Assembly (NCBI RefSeq): GCF_905171775.1
Contig: NC_053495.1
Location: 105,567,409-105,631,408, forward strand
DNA: 64,000 bases
Origin: Rana temporaria
Taxonomy: Eukaryota; Chordata; Amphibia; Anura; Ranidae
Direction of reading: 5' to 3'
A model generated the notes under the pieces. The model was not told where the DNA came from and made no database searches. It saw only the letters and a program-made list of their open reading frames with translations. Below, in pieces: positions 1 through 9,925 of this stretch (the first letter of the stretch is position 1; each line of letters begins with the position of its first letter). Both the position numbers and the translations under genes were made by a program.

Positions 1-121
1 GCTGTAGAATAGTCGGGATATCAGGCAGGAGTTCAATACAAGGAAGATCACTGAAGTCAAAACACCCAGGGAAGAAATCCAAATAAACGGGCACTGAGTG
101 ATGACCTCACTTCCTATTTAA
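1..121 (-). repeat. Partial 3' LTR copy beginning at the TATA-like box
   Basis: Bases 1-121 match 3726-3846 with no difference that I can see. The match ends exactly at the TTTAAA of the TATA-like box, where integrase sequence begins. The U3 part of this LTR is therefore missing and the rest runs out of the window. Confidence 0.85.
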
Positions 122-1182
122 ACAAACTGGGATCCGCGGTCTGAGATTACATTGGTAGGTATGCCATGATGTCTTACAATATGGGAAAGGAAAAGAGTGG
201 ACAGTGCTTTCGCTGTAGGTAATCCCGGAATCGGCACAAAATGAGACATTTTGGAAAAGCGATCCACTGTGACCCATATAGCAGTCATGCCCTCGGACTT
301 GGGTAAGTCTACAATGAAGTCCATGGTCAAATGGGTCCAAGGCTGGCGAGGTGCCGGAAGTGGATGTAACAGTCCAGCAGGTAATGTGCGGGGTACTTTA
401 TTAGCAGCACAAGTTGGGCAGGCAGCCACATAGTCAGTAACATCCTTTTTCATACGAGGCCACCAGACATGACGCTGCAAGGTCTTAAGAGTGATGGTGA
501 CATCAGGATGACCGGATAACACGCCATCATGTGCCCAGAGGAGTATAGGTTTTCTGAGACTAGGGGCTACGTACAGGCGACCTGGTGGTGTCTTCAAGCC
601 CTGGGGAACACGATTCTGGGTTTCTTGTAGCTGTTGGGAAAGGGCCGTAGAGATCTGTGCGACAATTTTGTGAGGTGGGATTATATACTGCTCGGCTGGT
701 TGATCTTCTTCAGAGGAAGCGAACTGTCTGGAAAGAGCATCGGCTTTTTTGTTTCTATGCCCTGGAACGTAAGAAAGGACAAAATTAAAACGGGAGAAAA
801 ACAGAGCCCACCGAGCCTGACGTGAGTTCAGACGTCTAGCAGTCTGAAGATACAGTAGGTTTTTATGGTCAGTGAGGATAGTAAAAGGTTTGGGAGCCCC
901 TTCCAGAAGATGTCGCCATTCAGACAATGCCAATTTGATGGCCAGTAGCTCTCGATTTCCAACATCATAATTCATCTCTGCCGGAGAAAACTTTCTAGAG
1001 AAAAAAGCTACTGGATGGATTCTACCAGACTTTGGCTGTCTCTGGGAGAGTACGGCACCTGCTCCAACCTCAGAGGCATCAACCTCAACAATGTACTGGA
1101 GGTCAGGATTTGGATGCTGAAGAATTGGAGCTTTACTGAACATGTCCTTTAATCGCTGGAAAGCTGATTTTGCTTCTGAAGA
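122..1182 (-). pseudogene. pol: Gypsy RNase H and truncated integrase (pol, third segment)
   Basis: The RNase H domain comes first: VEVDASEVGAGAVLSQ carries the first catalytic Asp, NRELLAIKLAL the Glu and ILTDHKNLLYL the next Asp. The integrase HHCC zinc-binding domain (H-x-GHPD, then CPTCAANK) follows. The catalytic core then begins (MDFIVDLPKSEG, VTVDRFSKMSHFVP, and the second Asp in VISDRGSQF). The frame stops there because the sequence switches to LTR DNA at 121. The catalytic Glu, the rest of the core and any chromodomain are absent, so the integrase is inactive. Confidence 0.9.
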
Positions 1183-1975
1183 TCAGGCCTTGCAATTTGT
1201 ACCCTTCTTAGTCATGGCAGTAAGGGGTGCCGCAATGGAGGCAAAACTCTTAATGAAGCGTCTGTAGTAATTTGCAAACCCTAAAAAGCTTTGGAGTCCT
1301 CTTAAAGTGGTCGGTTGGGGCCATTGCAAGACAGCGGAAAGTTTTTGAGGGTCCATTTGGAAACCGTCAGCACTTATGATGTACCCAAGGAAAGGAATAC
1401 AGCTTTGATGGAAACTGCATTTCTCGATTTTTGCATAAAGATGGTTTTCTCTAAGCCGTTGTAATACCTGTTTCACATGCGAGATGTGCTCTGGAAGAGT
1501 CTTGGAAAAGATTAAAATGTCGTCCAAGTAGATGATCACAAAACGGTTGCTGAAATCATGAAAAATTTCATTCATGAAACGTTGAAAGACAGCAGGTGCG
1601 TTACACAAGCCAAATGGCATGACCAAATATTCAAAGTGTCCATTACGAGTGTTGAATGCTGTCTTCCACTCGTCCCCCTCATTAATTCGAATCAGGTTAT
1701 AAGCCCCTCGTAAGTCTAGCTTGGAGAATATAACAGCCCCCTTAAGTAGATCAAATAGTTCAAGAATGAGTGGCAAAGGGTAGGAGTCCTTTACGGTGAT
1801 TTGATTTAACCCCCGATAGTCTATGCATGGTCGAAGGCCCCCATCTTTCTTTTCAACGAAGAAGAAACCTGCTCCTACTGGAGAAGAAGAGGGTCGGATA
1901 AAACCTCTTTCCAAGTTGTCTCTTACGTATTCCTCCATAGAGTTTTGTTCGGGCAGAGACAGGGGGTAGGTCTTT
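1183..1975 (-). pseudogene. pol: Gypsy reverse transcriptase (pol, second segment)
   Basis: The RT palm and fingers are well preserved: KKDGGLRPCIDYRGLNQ, the first catalytic aspartate in FSKLDLRGAYNLIR, VMPFGLCNAPAVFQRFMN, and the catalytic box IIYLDDILIFS. FLGYIIS and LRGLQSFLGFANYYRRFI mark the thumb/connection region. The segment ends at an in-frame TGA at 1183-1185. The downstream RNase H lies in the same frame, so a nonsense change and not an indel separates them. Together with the upstream frameshift, this makes pol nonfunctional here. Confidence 0.9.
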
Positions 1976-2589
1976 TCTTTTGGGAAGAGGTGCTCCGGGA
2001 ATCAATTTAATTGTACAGTCAAAAGGACGATGTGGAGGTAACACCTCTGCCTTTTGTTTGCAAAATACGTCTGCAAAGTCATGGTATTCACAAGGCAAGG
2101 TAGGTGGGATAGTCACAGGAGCCAACATGCAAGCAGAAAGTCTTTTGGGTTGAGACAAACAGCGAAGGCGACAGGACGATCCCCAGGAGGTTAGTTCTCC
2201 ATTTTCCCAATCAAAAGAAGGGTTGTGAAGTTGTAACCATGGGTAACCAAGGATGATAGGCAGAAGCGGAGAATCAATAAGAGACAAGACAACTTCCTCT
2301 TTGTGGAGGAGGCCTACCTGCAGGGTGATTGTCGTAGTCTCGAATTTCACAATGCCATCTCCCAAGGGCTGTCCATTCAGGGTGGTAATGTTCAGGGGTC
2401 TAGACTTAGGAACAAACGGGATGTTGTTCTTTCTTGCAAAAGTGTAGTCCAAGAATATACCCGCAGCTCCGGAATCCACAAAAGCCTCACAGAAAACAAG
2501 CTTAGAAGATAAATGGATAGTAGCCGGAACAGTAATCTTGGTCTTGGAGGATCTACCTGTAAGGTCTAAGCCAGCTCCTCCAACACTGG
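1976..2589 (-). pseudogene. pol: Gypsy aspartic protease and start of RT (pol, first segment)
   Basis: The frame is -1 relative to gag. The aspartic protease signature FVDSGAAG lies near 2470-2487, and LPIILGYPWL downstream matches the second conserved protease block. It leads into the RT N-terminal linker, which normally continues into the palm domain. A one-base indel in an A-rich stretch near 1975-1985 throws the frame off just before the RT core, so this segment is separated from RT. Protease would cleave Gag-Pol in the assembling particle. Confidence 0.85.
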
Positions 2590-3552
2590 TTAGACCCTGC
2601 CTTTTACTGGACGGGAGGGGCAGACAGATACTAAATGTCCTTTAAGTCCGCAGTACAGGCATAGGCCCAATGAACGCCTCCTTTGTTTCTCTGACTCAGT
2701 TAGGTGGAGACGGCTCACCTCCATGGGTTCCACAGGTGTCTGGGGTTCAACAGAGGTTTCAGGTTCTGGCTGAGGTGGTGCTTGGAAATTAGGGGCCAAA
2801 CGGTAAACTGGCCTAGGAAACTTGCGGGTTCTAAGTCTCTCTTGGCACCTTTCATGGTACCGGACATCCAGACGAACACACAGCTCTATGAATTTCTCAA
2901 GGTCTTCTGGGAGATCCTTATAGACTAATTCGTCCTTGATGCGATCCGTAAGACCTTTTCGTAAGGCTGCACGTAATGCCCTTGAGTCCCAATTAGTTTC
3001 AGCAGCAAGGGTACGGAACTCAATAGCATACTGTGCCACAGATCTGGTGTCTTGTTGTATGTCCAAGAGGGAGTACTCAGCTGCAGAAGCTCTAACTGGC
3101 TTGTCAAATACAATCTGGAGAGAGGCCAGAAATTTTTCAGCATCTTGGAGTACAGGATCGTTGCGTTCCAAATAAGGAGAGACCCAGGCCAGGGCCTTCC
3201 CCTTTAACAAGGAAATTACAAAAGTCACTTTGGCAGACGAACTGCTAAAAATCGCAGGGTTTTTGCGGAAATGCAAACGGCAAACATTTAAAAAGCCTCT
3301 GCAGTCCTCAGTATCACCACCAAACTTGTCAGGCAAGGGACGTTTTGGTGGTACAGAAGAGGCGGGTTGGACCGTAGCAGGAGTAGGATCCGGAGTCTGA
3401 ACCGTTGCAGAGGAACCAGGCAAACAAGATTTGAGCATGGTGCAAAGTTCATCTAACTTGGCGTCCAGGGAAGAAAGATGCTGTTCATGAGCTCCGATCA
3501 ATTGTCCCTGACGTGTAATCGCCTTAACAATCTCAGCAGGGTCCACTGCCAT
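2590..3552 (-). CDS. gag: Gypsy Gag polyprotein
   Basis: An uninterrupted 320-residue ORF forming the structural capsid protein of the retroelement. The N-terminal third holds a coiled-coil-like stretch (QGQLIGAHEQHLSSLDAKLDEL). It is followed by a retrotransposon gag domain around residues 70-220 (PDKFGGDTEDCRGFLNVC, then a Q-DTRSVAQYAIEFRTLA helix region). Near residue 300 there is one CCHC zinc knuckle, CLYCGLKGHLVSVC. The start at 3552 is chosen because MAVDPAEIV matches the usual sushi-ichi-type gag start. Pol follows in the -1 frame, consistent with -1 frameshifting. The length is normal for this family. Confidence 0.9.
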   Translation of the reverse strand: MAVDPAEIVKAITRQGQLIGAHEQHLSSLDAKLDELCTMLKSCLPGSSATVQTPDPTPATVQPASSVPPKRPLPDKFGGDTEDCRGFLNVCRLHFRKNPAIFSSSSAKVTFVISLLKGKALAWVSPYLERNDPVLQDAEKFLASLQIVFDKPVRASAAEYSLLDIQQDTRSVAQYAIEFRTLAAETNWDSRALRAALRKGLTDRIKDELVYKDLPEDLEKFIELCVRLDVRYHERCQERLRTRKFPRPVYRLAPNFQAPPQPEPETSVEPQTPVEPMEVSRLHLTESEKQRRRSLGLCLYCGLKGHLVSVCPSRPVKGRV

Positions 3553-3579
3553 TGTGGCCCGTTTATTATGTAAGGTACC

Positions 3580-4025
3580 TGTAAAAGGTAGTGTCCGAAG
3601 TGGAAGTAGTGTGCTTGAGATCCAGGCAAAGCGTCGTCAGGCAAATAGTTCACAATCAAAATCCGGAGAAGAGTCAGGCAGGCTAAGGTCATTCACGATC
3701 TGGCGGCAAGGTACAAAATCAGCAGGCTGTAGAATAGTCGGGATATCAGGCAGGAGTTCAATACAAGGAAGATCACTGAAGTCAAAACACCCAGGGAAGA
3801 AATCCAAATAAACGGGCACTGAGTGATGACCTCACTTCCTATTTAAAGGCTGTCCAGATTGAGAATTGTCCACAGCTGGCAGCAGGTGGAGCTAGAGAGT
3901 ATGATGTAGTGTTGAACACAGTAAGGACATTCCCAAAGTCTAGATCTCTTCTGTAGCACAACAGGTAAGGCTATGGTTTAAGAGACCAGGAAGATCCCGG
4001 TTCGAATACAACCCGGGTCATGACA
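3580..4025 (-). repeat. 5' LTR of the gypsy element (inner edge approximate)
   Basis: The minus strand begins TGTCATGACCCGGG at 4025, a typical TG LTR start. Bases 3726-3846 recur at 1-121 on the other side of the element. A TATA-like TTTAAATAG lies near 3838-3846 on the minus strand. The inner edge and primer-binding site could not be placed; gag starts at 3552, so the boundary must lie between about 3560 and 3700. Confidence 0.6.
3962..4024 (+). other. tRNA-like B-box sequence at LTR edge
   Basis: On the plus strand, GGTTCGAATAC flanked by CCCGG/CCGGG resembles a T-arm with a Pol III B box, preceded by GGCTATGGTTTAAGAG, which is loosely A-box-like. It lies at the outer tip of the LTR and is antisense to the element. 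No full cloverleaf is evident, so this is probably a chance or fossil resemblance and not a tRNA gene. Confidence 0.25.
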
Positions 4026-4626
4026 GTGTGCTGCCCTTAAGCTGTCCCCTGGAGGGCATCCTGCCTCTTTGGAGATGTGCCTGTGCCTCTTTCTCCTCCT
4101 CCTCCTCTCTCCTATCAAGCACCCAGGTAGAGTCAGTGACCTCATCATCCCCTCCCTCCTCATCACTGTCGAAAACCTGGCAGTATGCTGCAGCTGGGGG
4201 AACATGACTGCCAGATTGCGGTTCCTCTTGGGCACCCGCTCTCTCTGGGCTCACATCAATGTCTTCCTCTGTCTGTGTTCCGTCATCGGAGCCTTCAAAA
4301 CGCTGCACATTTTCATGTAGCATGTACCCAACACTGTGTTGAAACAGTTCGGGGGACTCCTCAGGAAGACATGGTGGGACTAGGGAAGGATTGTGTGATG
4401 CCATTGTGCAGAAGGAAGAGAACGCCTTGGCAGCTGCTTTGCCAGATAAACTAAGCTCAGCCTGGGTGGGAGAGGATGAGGAGGATGAGGACGGCTTGGT
4501 CATCCACTCTACTAATTTCTCTGCATAAAAAGAACAAAAGCACATATAAGGGAGATAAGGATTCTCTTCCAAATATAGGGATTTTTGAGTGAGATGCTGT
4601 TCGTAATATTTAAGGTAAGCACACAA
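4026..4626 (-). other. Unidentified acidic/serine-rich exon-like ORF
   Basis: An open frame of about 200 codons, not recognised. It contains a run of seven serines, then acidic tracts (DSDEEGGDDEVTD, DRREEEEEKEA) and a basic end (LQRGRMPSRG). A good 3' splice-acceptor pattern, CTTTTGTTCTTTTTATGCAG, lies just upstream of EKLVEWMTKP near 4523-4543. The real unit may therefore be an exon from about 4522 down to the gypsy LTR edge, with the first 35 codons of the open frame being intron. It could belong to a DNA-transposon accessory gene or to a host gene; I cannot decide. The gypsy LTR begins at its 3' side. Confidence 0.35.
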
Positions 4627-4758
4627 AACACGTATGTTTTTAGAAAAATATCAAAAAGATTTAATTTTCATATACAAATATTTCCATATAAAACAAGTTG
4701 CATGATATGACCACAATACATTACAATAAATGAAAAGAGAGAATATTAAATGCAGATT

Positions 4759-4794
4759 GCCGACTAGTTTCGCACTGTTGTGCTTCGTCAGGGC
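4759..4794 (-). ncRNA. Hammerhead-ribozyme-like motif (candidate)
   Basis: The minus strand reads GCC, CTGACGA, A, GCAC-AACA-GTGC, GAAA, C-TA-G, TC, GGC. These are the hammerhead core boxes in order, with a 4-bp stem II, a one-base-pair stem III (C-G closing TA), a GUC cleavage triplet and a 3-bp stem I (GCC/GGC). Penelope-like elements are known to carry small hammerheads of this kind. One nucleotide (A) is extra between the core A9 position and stem II, so activity is uncertain. Confidence 0.5.
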
Positions 4795-6727
4795 TTGCAA
4801 TTCATTCTTTCTGAATTCAGTGGTCTGTGTGTGACATAGAAATATACGTCATTAGTACATCGTGACAAAATACATTGTAGTCCATTTAACAGTCTTGATA
4901 ACGAGAAAAGATAAAATACAATAACTGTGTGCTTACCAATTCCGTTTAAAAACTGAGCCAGAGCAAAATTGCCTGTACGTCAACCGGTAAGTCCCAGTGA
5001 AGTGGACCAAAGCAGTGCTGCGCCTTGACCAATGGAAGCCAGATCCAACTGGCCGTGAAGAATGTGGGTAATGAGATGCTAGGGCAACCAGCGGGGTCCA
5101 GGAGCAGATCTGTGAATATTTGATATTTAAATATAGACAGTGGCCCAGATTCAGGTACGACTTGCGCGGGAGCAAGTGTGATTTGCGCCGCGCAAGTACG
5201 GATTTGCTCCCAGGCAAATTTGCGGGTGACCCAGAAAGCAAGCTAAGCCTGAAATGTGCCATTTTTGCACGGAGGCAGTTTCTCTGCCCCGGCGCAATTA
5301 AGGGGCAATTTTGCTCAGGGAGCAACTTGCGCTCTCATGGTTTTCCCTCAGCAAATATGCAAATGAGGAACTGCCACTGATTCATAAACTTGCGCGTGTG
5401 AGGAGCATTTTGCTCCCAAAGCGCGCAAGCTGTTTGGCCGGGGCAAATTTGCACTTTATAAAAGCAGGGGCAAGTTAGCAACAGATGGCCACAGGTCAGC
5501 TGGAGAGCAACTACAGCAGCACCAAGACGGACGAGCTGAACAAGCCGAGCACCCACACTTTCTTGATCTCACATCTGTGTGCCAACATGCCAGGGGCAGC
5601 TACAAAATAAAAAAAAGCTCATAATCTGAGCATCAATAAAAAAAAAAAAACCTCAAAATCTGAGCATAACCAAAAAACAAGCTCATAATCTGAGCCACAA
5701 AAAAAAAAAAAAATGGTCATAAATGTTTTTTTTCTTTTGGACATCCTTGGCCCAAGGGTGCCCCGGCTCTGGCTCCTCAGACGCCGTGGTGGAGCATGGG
5801 GTGGGGATGGAGGGGGGGGGGGCATCAACCCCTACTTCATCTCTCCTGGCAGGTGGTGCCTGCAAGCCCTCCATGGCGTTGGCCAGGCGGTTGAGGACGG
5901 TGTTCGTCTGTCCCAACATCCTCATCTGCCATGTGGTGGTGATCCTCAACTGTCGTCGGGTAAGTCTCCCCTCCTCCCGCACAGCAGCAGTGTTGGCCTC
6001 CACCGCACCTGCCAACCTGCTCACCTCCGAAGTTAATAATGCAGTGGCATCCTGCTGTTCAACCAGACAGGTCACAATGGCTGCGCAGTTGCCACTAACA
6101 TCCTCCAGGGTCTCATTCTGTCGGTCCCCCCGGTCAGCATGGTGGGTGAGGGCCTGCTGGACAGAGGAGGAGGAGGATGCCAGGCTGTCCGCCACCTGCC
6201 TCAGGTCTCCCACCATCTCCCCTATATGGTGGGTCTGCCGGGCCTGCTCCTCCTGCAGACCCTCACGGAGGCTGGAGGGTACACCCCTAGTTTTAGAAAG
6301 AGCCTTCCTTGGAGGAGAGGCTGGGGCACGAACTGAGGGAGCAGAAGGGGAGGGGGTCACACAGGAGGGAGTGACACTGGAGGGGGGGACACTGGAGGGA
6401 GTGACACTGGAGGGAGGGACACTGGAGGGGGATGATGTTATGGTCGGGGGGTGGTGGGTCGGTCAGGGATGGTGGGATCCTCCTGGAGGGACACTGCTTC
6501 CTCCAGATTGAGGATAACGGCCTCCTCCACCACTTCCTCCTCCCTAGATGGACTCTGGCCGAAATCCTCCTCCACCAACATGCCCAGGATCTGCAGAGGG
6601 CCTGACTGCACCCCATGATGTTCTGGGGATGGCGTGGGTCGCCCTACAGCCGACGACGGCCCAGCCTCATCATCAACATCTGTGGATGACACAAAACAAA
6701 AATGTTGCTGGAGCAACACACTTATCA

Positions 6728-6950
6728 CATGTTCCCTTCTACCCCCTCCCATGATACACAGCAGATATGAGAAATAAAAACTTGTTACATGTTCCCTTCT
6801 ACCCCCTCATATGTTCACTTCTACCCCCCCCCCATGATACACAGCAGATATGAGAAACAAAAACTTGTTACATGTTCCCTTCTACCCCCTCATATGTTCA
6901 CTTCTACCCCCTCCCATGATACACAGCAGATATGAGAAACAAAAAACTTA
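6728..6950. repeat. Tandem repeat, unit about 82 bp, about 2.7 copies
   Basis: The phrases CATGTTCCCTTCTACCCCCT and GATACACAGCAGATATGAGA recur with a period near 82 bases (the first unit is shorter, about 60). The array fills most of the putative intron of the Myb/SANT-like gene. Confidence 0.85.
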
Positions 6951-7186
6951 CCAGTCCCCAAGTCCCCAACAGTGGAGTCATAGCCTGGCTGTCCCTCCAC
7001 CTGCTCCAGCGCTAGACTCTGAGAGATGACCTCCTCCTCCGGATTGAGTCGCACAGAACAGGCTGGTCCTCCTCCGGTGCCCCTGCTGTGCTTTTTAATG
7101 AGGACAATTTTGTCCCGGACGCGACGCCGCATGTCCGTGAACTTTTTCTGGATGTCCATCCAAGTCCGGTCCTCAAAGCCCAGGGC

Positions 7187-7356
7187 TAGGGTTGCCAACA
7201 CATCCCTTTAAAACAGAACACATATGAATTACACAGGTTCTGAGGCTAATTTAATGCAAATAAGGCACCAAGTGAGTTTAATTACCTCCTTAATCAGCCA
7301 CAGAACCTGTGTAATTAATATGTGTTCTGTTTTAAAGGGATGCGTTGGCAACCCTA
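7187..7356. mobile_element. hAT-type MITE, 170 bp, inserted in the Myb/SANT-like exon
   Basis: The ends are TAGGGTTGCCAACA and its complement, with inverted arms of about 55 bases. The element is flanked by perfect 8-bp duplications CCCAGGGC at 7179-7186 and 7357-7364. An 8-bp duplication and this TIR are typical of hAT. Removing the element and one duplication leaves a continuous exon. Confidence 0.95.
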
Positions 7357-7901
7357 CCCAGGGCATTGATGTCTAAGGTTATCGCCTCAAATATTGCCCT
7401 CCTTTGGGCTACGGTAGTATTTTGGCGTTCAGCGCCATACAGAACAGCAGTATGGCGCGTCAGTGCCGCCAGCATGATCTCCATCTCCGCTGCCACAAAA
7501 TTAGCCTTTCTCTTTTTTCTTTGGCCGGGAGGTGCCATCTCGCAGCAAAGGGCAAAATTACCTTGCTCAGGGGGGGGGGTGGAACAAGCAGGATGTAATT
7601 TTGCACAGGACCTGCGCAGGTCTGCCCCTATTTATTTGCTCAGTGCAAGCAGTTGGGCAAAATTTGCCCTGAAAATAGGCACAAACCACTGCTGAGTGGA
7701 AAAAAGATCATTTGCATAGGGCACACCCACTTTCACTTGCGCTGCCTTAGGCCCTGATTTTTGCCTTACAAAGGAGCAAATTAGCAGACAAAAGGAATCC
7801 TGAATCAGGTGGCAATCTTTCCAATTTGCCCCAGCGTAGAGCAAATCAGCTGCTCTTCACAGGTGTAACTAAAGGGCAAATCTACCTGAATCTGGGCCAG
7901 T

Positions 7902-9304
7902 ATATATAGGTGTGCATCCTCAAATACGATGAAGACACCTTATATAGAGTTGGCATATGGCAATGATCTGGATACCAGGGGTACTAAATAGATGGACAGC
8001 TGATGCTAGGTTCCCACAATCTAATTAAAGGGTATGGAGACGCAGCAGCGGCTGATAGAGACAAATCTAATTTAATTTAAATACGGTAGCATATGTATCC
8101 AAATGGTGATCTATAGTAGGTAGTGCCAATAAGCCTTCAAAAATGTAATAGCTAATGTACAATATTGTCTCAATGATAATTCTATCCTAATGAGAATACA
8201 GATGGCGCTGCGCTTAATAAAGCAGTAAGTGCCCCAATCATTTAGTATAAAGGCACAGTGGTGCAGAGTAAGTGAATATAGCTATTAGAGCTGAACTTAT
8301 CATTCCATAAAAATAGTAGTAGGTAGGGTAATTACCTTAAGGTAGGAGTAGAACTAAATGAGGAAGAGGATGGAGAGCGCTCTGTCATGGGCTAGTCCAG
8401 GGATCCAGTGTACCTCCACCGCTGATAACGTGTCCTGTTGCTCAGGCTGGCGTCTGACATGTGAGTTGTCAGCACCAGCTTAAGTAACTACATCCCAAAT
8501 GGAAGTGAAAAAGGTCAGATCTGACCTCCGGCTTCAGTTCTGGTCCGTGTGTCACAAATGGAGTGCGCGCGCATAAATTGCGTCCCAGCGTGCAAACGCA
8601 TGCATGGAACGCAGGTTGCAGTGCACTGCGTCCCACACCAAAAGCTCAGAGCGTGTGATGTAAAATACACAGCCCTGATAACTGTGCTGCGCGCGCATCC
8701 TGTAGATGGAAATGACAGGAATGGGAGGGAAGGGGAACGCGCCTCCCTATTGGGACACACAATTATCCACACTAAATGTTGCACAGCACTGCTATAGTGG
8801 ACGCAACGCTGGGAGATTAAACCGGATCTCATACTGGCCCAGGATTTGGAAACGGAATATTGATAAGTTTACAAAATAATATTGAAAAATAATAGATAAA
8901 TAAATAAACATGTACATAATTGTTTAACATGCTAATTAGCAGTTGAGTGATTTCTCCTGAAGCTGGGCTAGAATAGCCAACATATATATTTTTACATAGC
9001 TTTAGTGGAAGGAACATTTTGTATGGTTAGTCGGGAAAACAACCGAGAGAGAAGCTGGTGATGTTGGACAAACAAACAAATGATTAATACACAGTTACAA
9101 CTTAAATACAAAGAGATACATTAATATACTTAGATAGCATATCAATCAGTACAAAGTTAAATAATAATTACATAATTTTCTAGACTGTCCCCAACTAATA
9201 AATAGCGGATAACAGCTATAGTATAATATCAGTGAGTGCATATATATATATATGGTATAATTCACAGTGTAGTCATTTGGAGATGTTATATTACACCATA
9301 TCTC
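7902..9304 (-). other. Noncoding 3' region of the Penelope-like remnant
   Basis: About 1.4 kb without a credible gene. It contains a short AT microsatellite (9240-9253) and a GC-richer patch with CpG-rich words (8560-8700). Its assignment to the Penelope element rests on position only, downstream of the GIY-YIG frame. Confidence 0.45.
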
Positions 9305-9925
9305 CTACAAAAATGGTTTGAATGACAATGAGGTGTTCAGGCCTGGTGGGTAGGTAGCTCTTTGGTCAAATATCCAACGTGCTTCACGTCGCAATATTTT
9401 TTTTGTCGAAGTCACCGCCTCTTTCCGGGAGGGGGATGACTTCTAAGGCAAAAAATGAAATATAGGATGGATCGTAACTATGGTTTAACCCCACATGCTT
9501 GCAAATTGGGGTATATAGAAGTCCTGCATCCAAATAGTACAGGTGATCCTTGATTCTCTTTGCAAATGGTCGTTTCATCTTGCCTATGTAGAATGCACCA
9601 CAGCGGCATTTAACTAGATAGACAATGCCGACTGTGGTGCAGTCCGCAAACATCTTTGATTTCAGGAAACCGCCTCTAGGCAACAGGCAGCCATCACCCT
9701 CCTGAATCCAGGGGCACTGATCACAATGCCCACATTTGTAGGTACCAAGTACCTCAGATTTACCTATAACTGAGGCGTCAGGGGAGAGATGGCTGTGTAT
9801 TAAGCCATCTTTAATGGATCTTGATTTCCTATATACAATTTCTGGCTTTTCAGACACATATTTAGAGATGATAGGGTCCTCTGAGAGAAAGTGCCAATTG
9901 TCCCTTATATTGTAATGTTTTGTGT
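9305..9925 (-). pseudogene. Penelope-like GIY-YIG endonuclease domain
   Basis: The C-terminal domain of a Penelope-like polyprotein, used to nick DNA for insertion. A linker with paired cysteines (YKCGHCDQCPWIQEGDGC) precedes the nuclease. GIVYLVKCRCGAFYIGKMKRPFAKRIKDHL supplies the GIY- and YIG-equivalent strands and the conserved Arg. After a run of eight T on the plus strand near 9401 the frame shifts. The expected C-terminal block (REARWIF, PPGLN) then continues in another frame to a stop at 9305-9307. The upstream RT is absent: the frame is lost near 9925, where unrelated sequence begins. Confidence 0.8.

Larger units (their letters stand above)
1..4025 (-). mobile_element. Ty3/gypsy LTR retrotransposon, internally deleted
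   Basis: Reading leftward from 4025 the order is LTR, gag with a zinc knuckle, protease, reverse transcriptase, RNase H and integrase, which is the Ty3/gypsy order. The gag N-terminus resembles the sushi-ichi type of vertebrate chromovirus (inference from sequence style). Integrase stops abruptly near position 122 and is joined to a copy of LTR sequence (1-121), so the end of pol and part of the 3' LTR are missing. The two LTR-derived stretches look identical over 121 bases, suggesting recent activity or recent rearrangement. Pol carries a frameshift and a nonsense codon, so the copy is not autonomous. The left end lies outside the window, so no target duplication can be checked. Confidence 0.9.
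5740..7538 (-). pseudogene. Harbinger Myb/SANT-like DNA-binding protein gene, disrupted
   Basis: This is the second protein of Harbinger elements, which binds DNA and helps the transposase reach the nucleus and element ends. Exon 1 starts at 7538 (MAPPGQRKKRKANF, a basic patch). It holds the Myb/SANT-like helices (AAEMEIMLAALTRHTAVLYG, then FEDRTWMDIQKKFTDMRRRV). A 170-bp hAT MITE splits the exon in the third helix region. A donor GTAAGT near 6946-6951 and an acceptor TTGTGTCATCCACAG near 6681 bound an intron filled with tandem repeats. Exon 2 encodes an acidic stretch, then a coiled-coil-like C-terminal part around 5760-6360. A frame change near 6360-6440 shows a further indel. Confidence 0.7.
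5142..7898. mobile_element. PIF/Harbinger-type DNA transposon lacking a visible transposase
   Basis: Terminal inverted repeats start GGCCCAGATTCAGGTA at 5142 and end with the complement at 7898. They are flanked by a 3-bp duplication AGT (5139-5141 and 7899-7901), the length expected for PIF/Harbinger. Subterminal regions on both sides are rich in GCAAATTTGC-like words. Inside lies the Myb/SANT-like accessory gene on the minus strand. I find no DDE nuclease (HARBI1-like) frame, so the element probably relied on a transposase from elsewhere. Confidence 0.8.
4627..9925 (-). mobile_element. Penelope-like element remnant, split by a Harbinger insertion
   Basis: On the minus strand a GIY-YIG endonuclease reading frame (about 9925 to 9305) is followed by noncoding DNA to about 7902. 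The Harbinger insertion 5142-7898 comes next, then more noncoding DNA to about 4627 with a hammerhead-like motif. GIY-YIG downstream of RT is diagnostic for Penelope-like elements. Here the RT domain is missing, so the copy is 5'-truncated at about 9925, where LINE sequence starts. The outer ends are approximate and no target duplication was found. Treating the two flanks of the Harbinger as one element rests on the removal of a clean 3-bp target duplication. Confidence 0.65.

Noticed and set aside
3962..4024. A genuine tRNA gene
   Set aside because: Only a T-arm-like stretch is visible. No acceptor or anticodon stems could be paired, and the stretch lies in an LTR edge.
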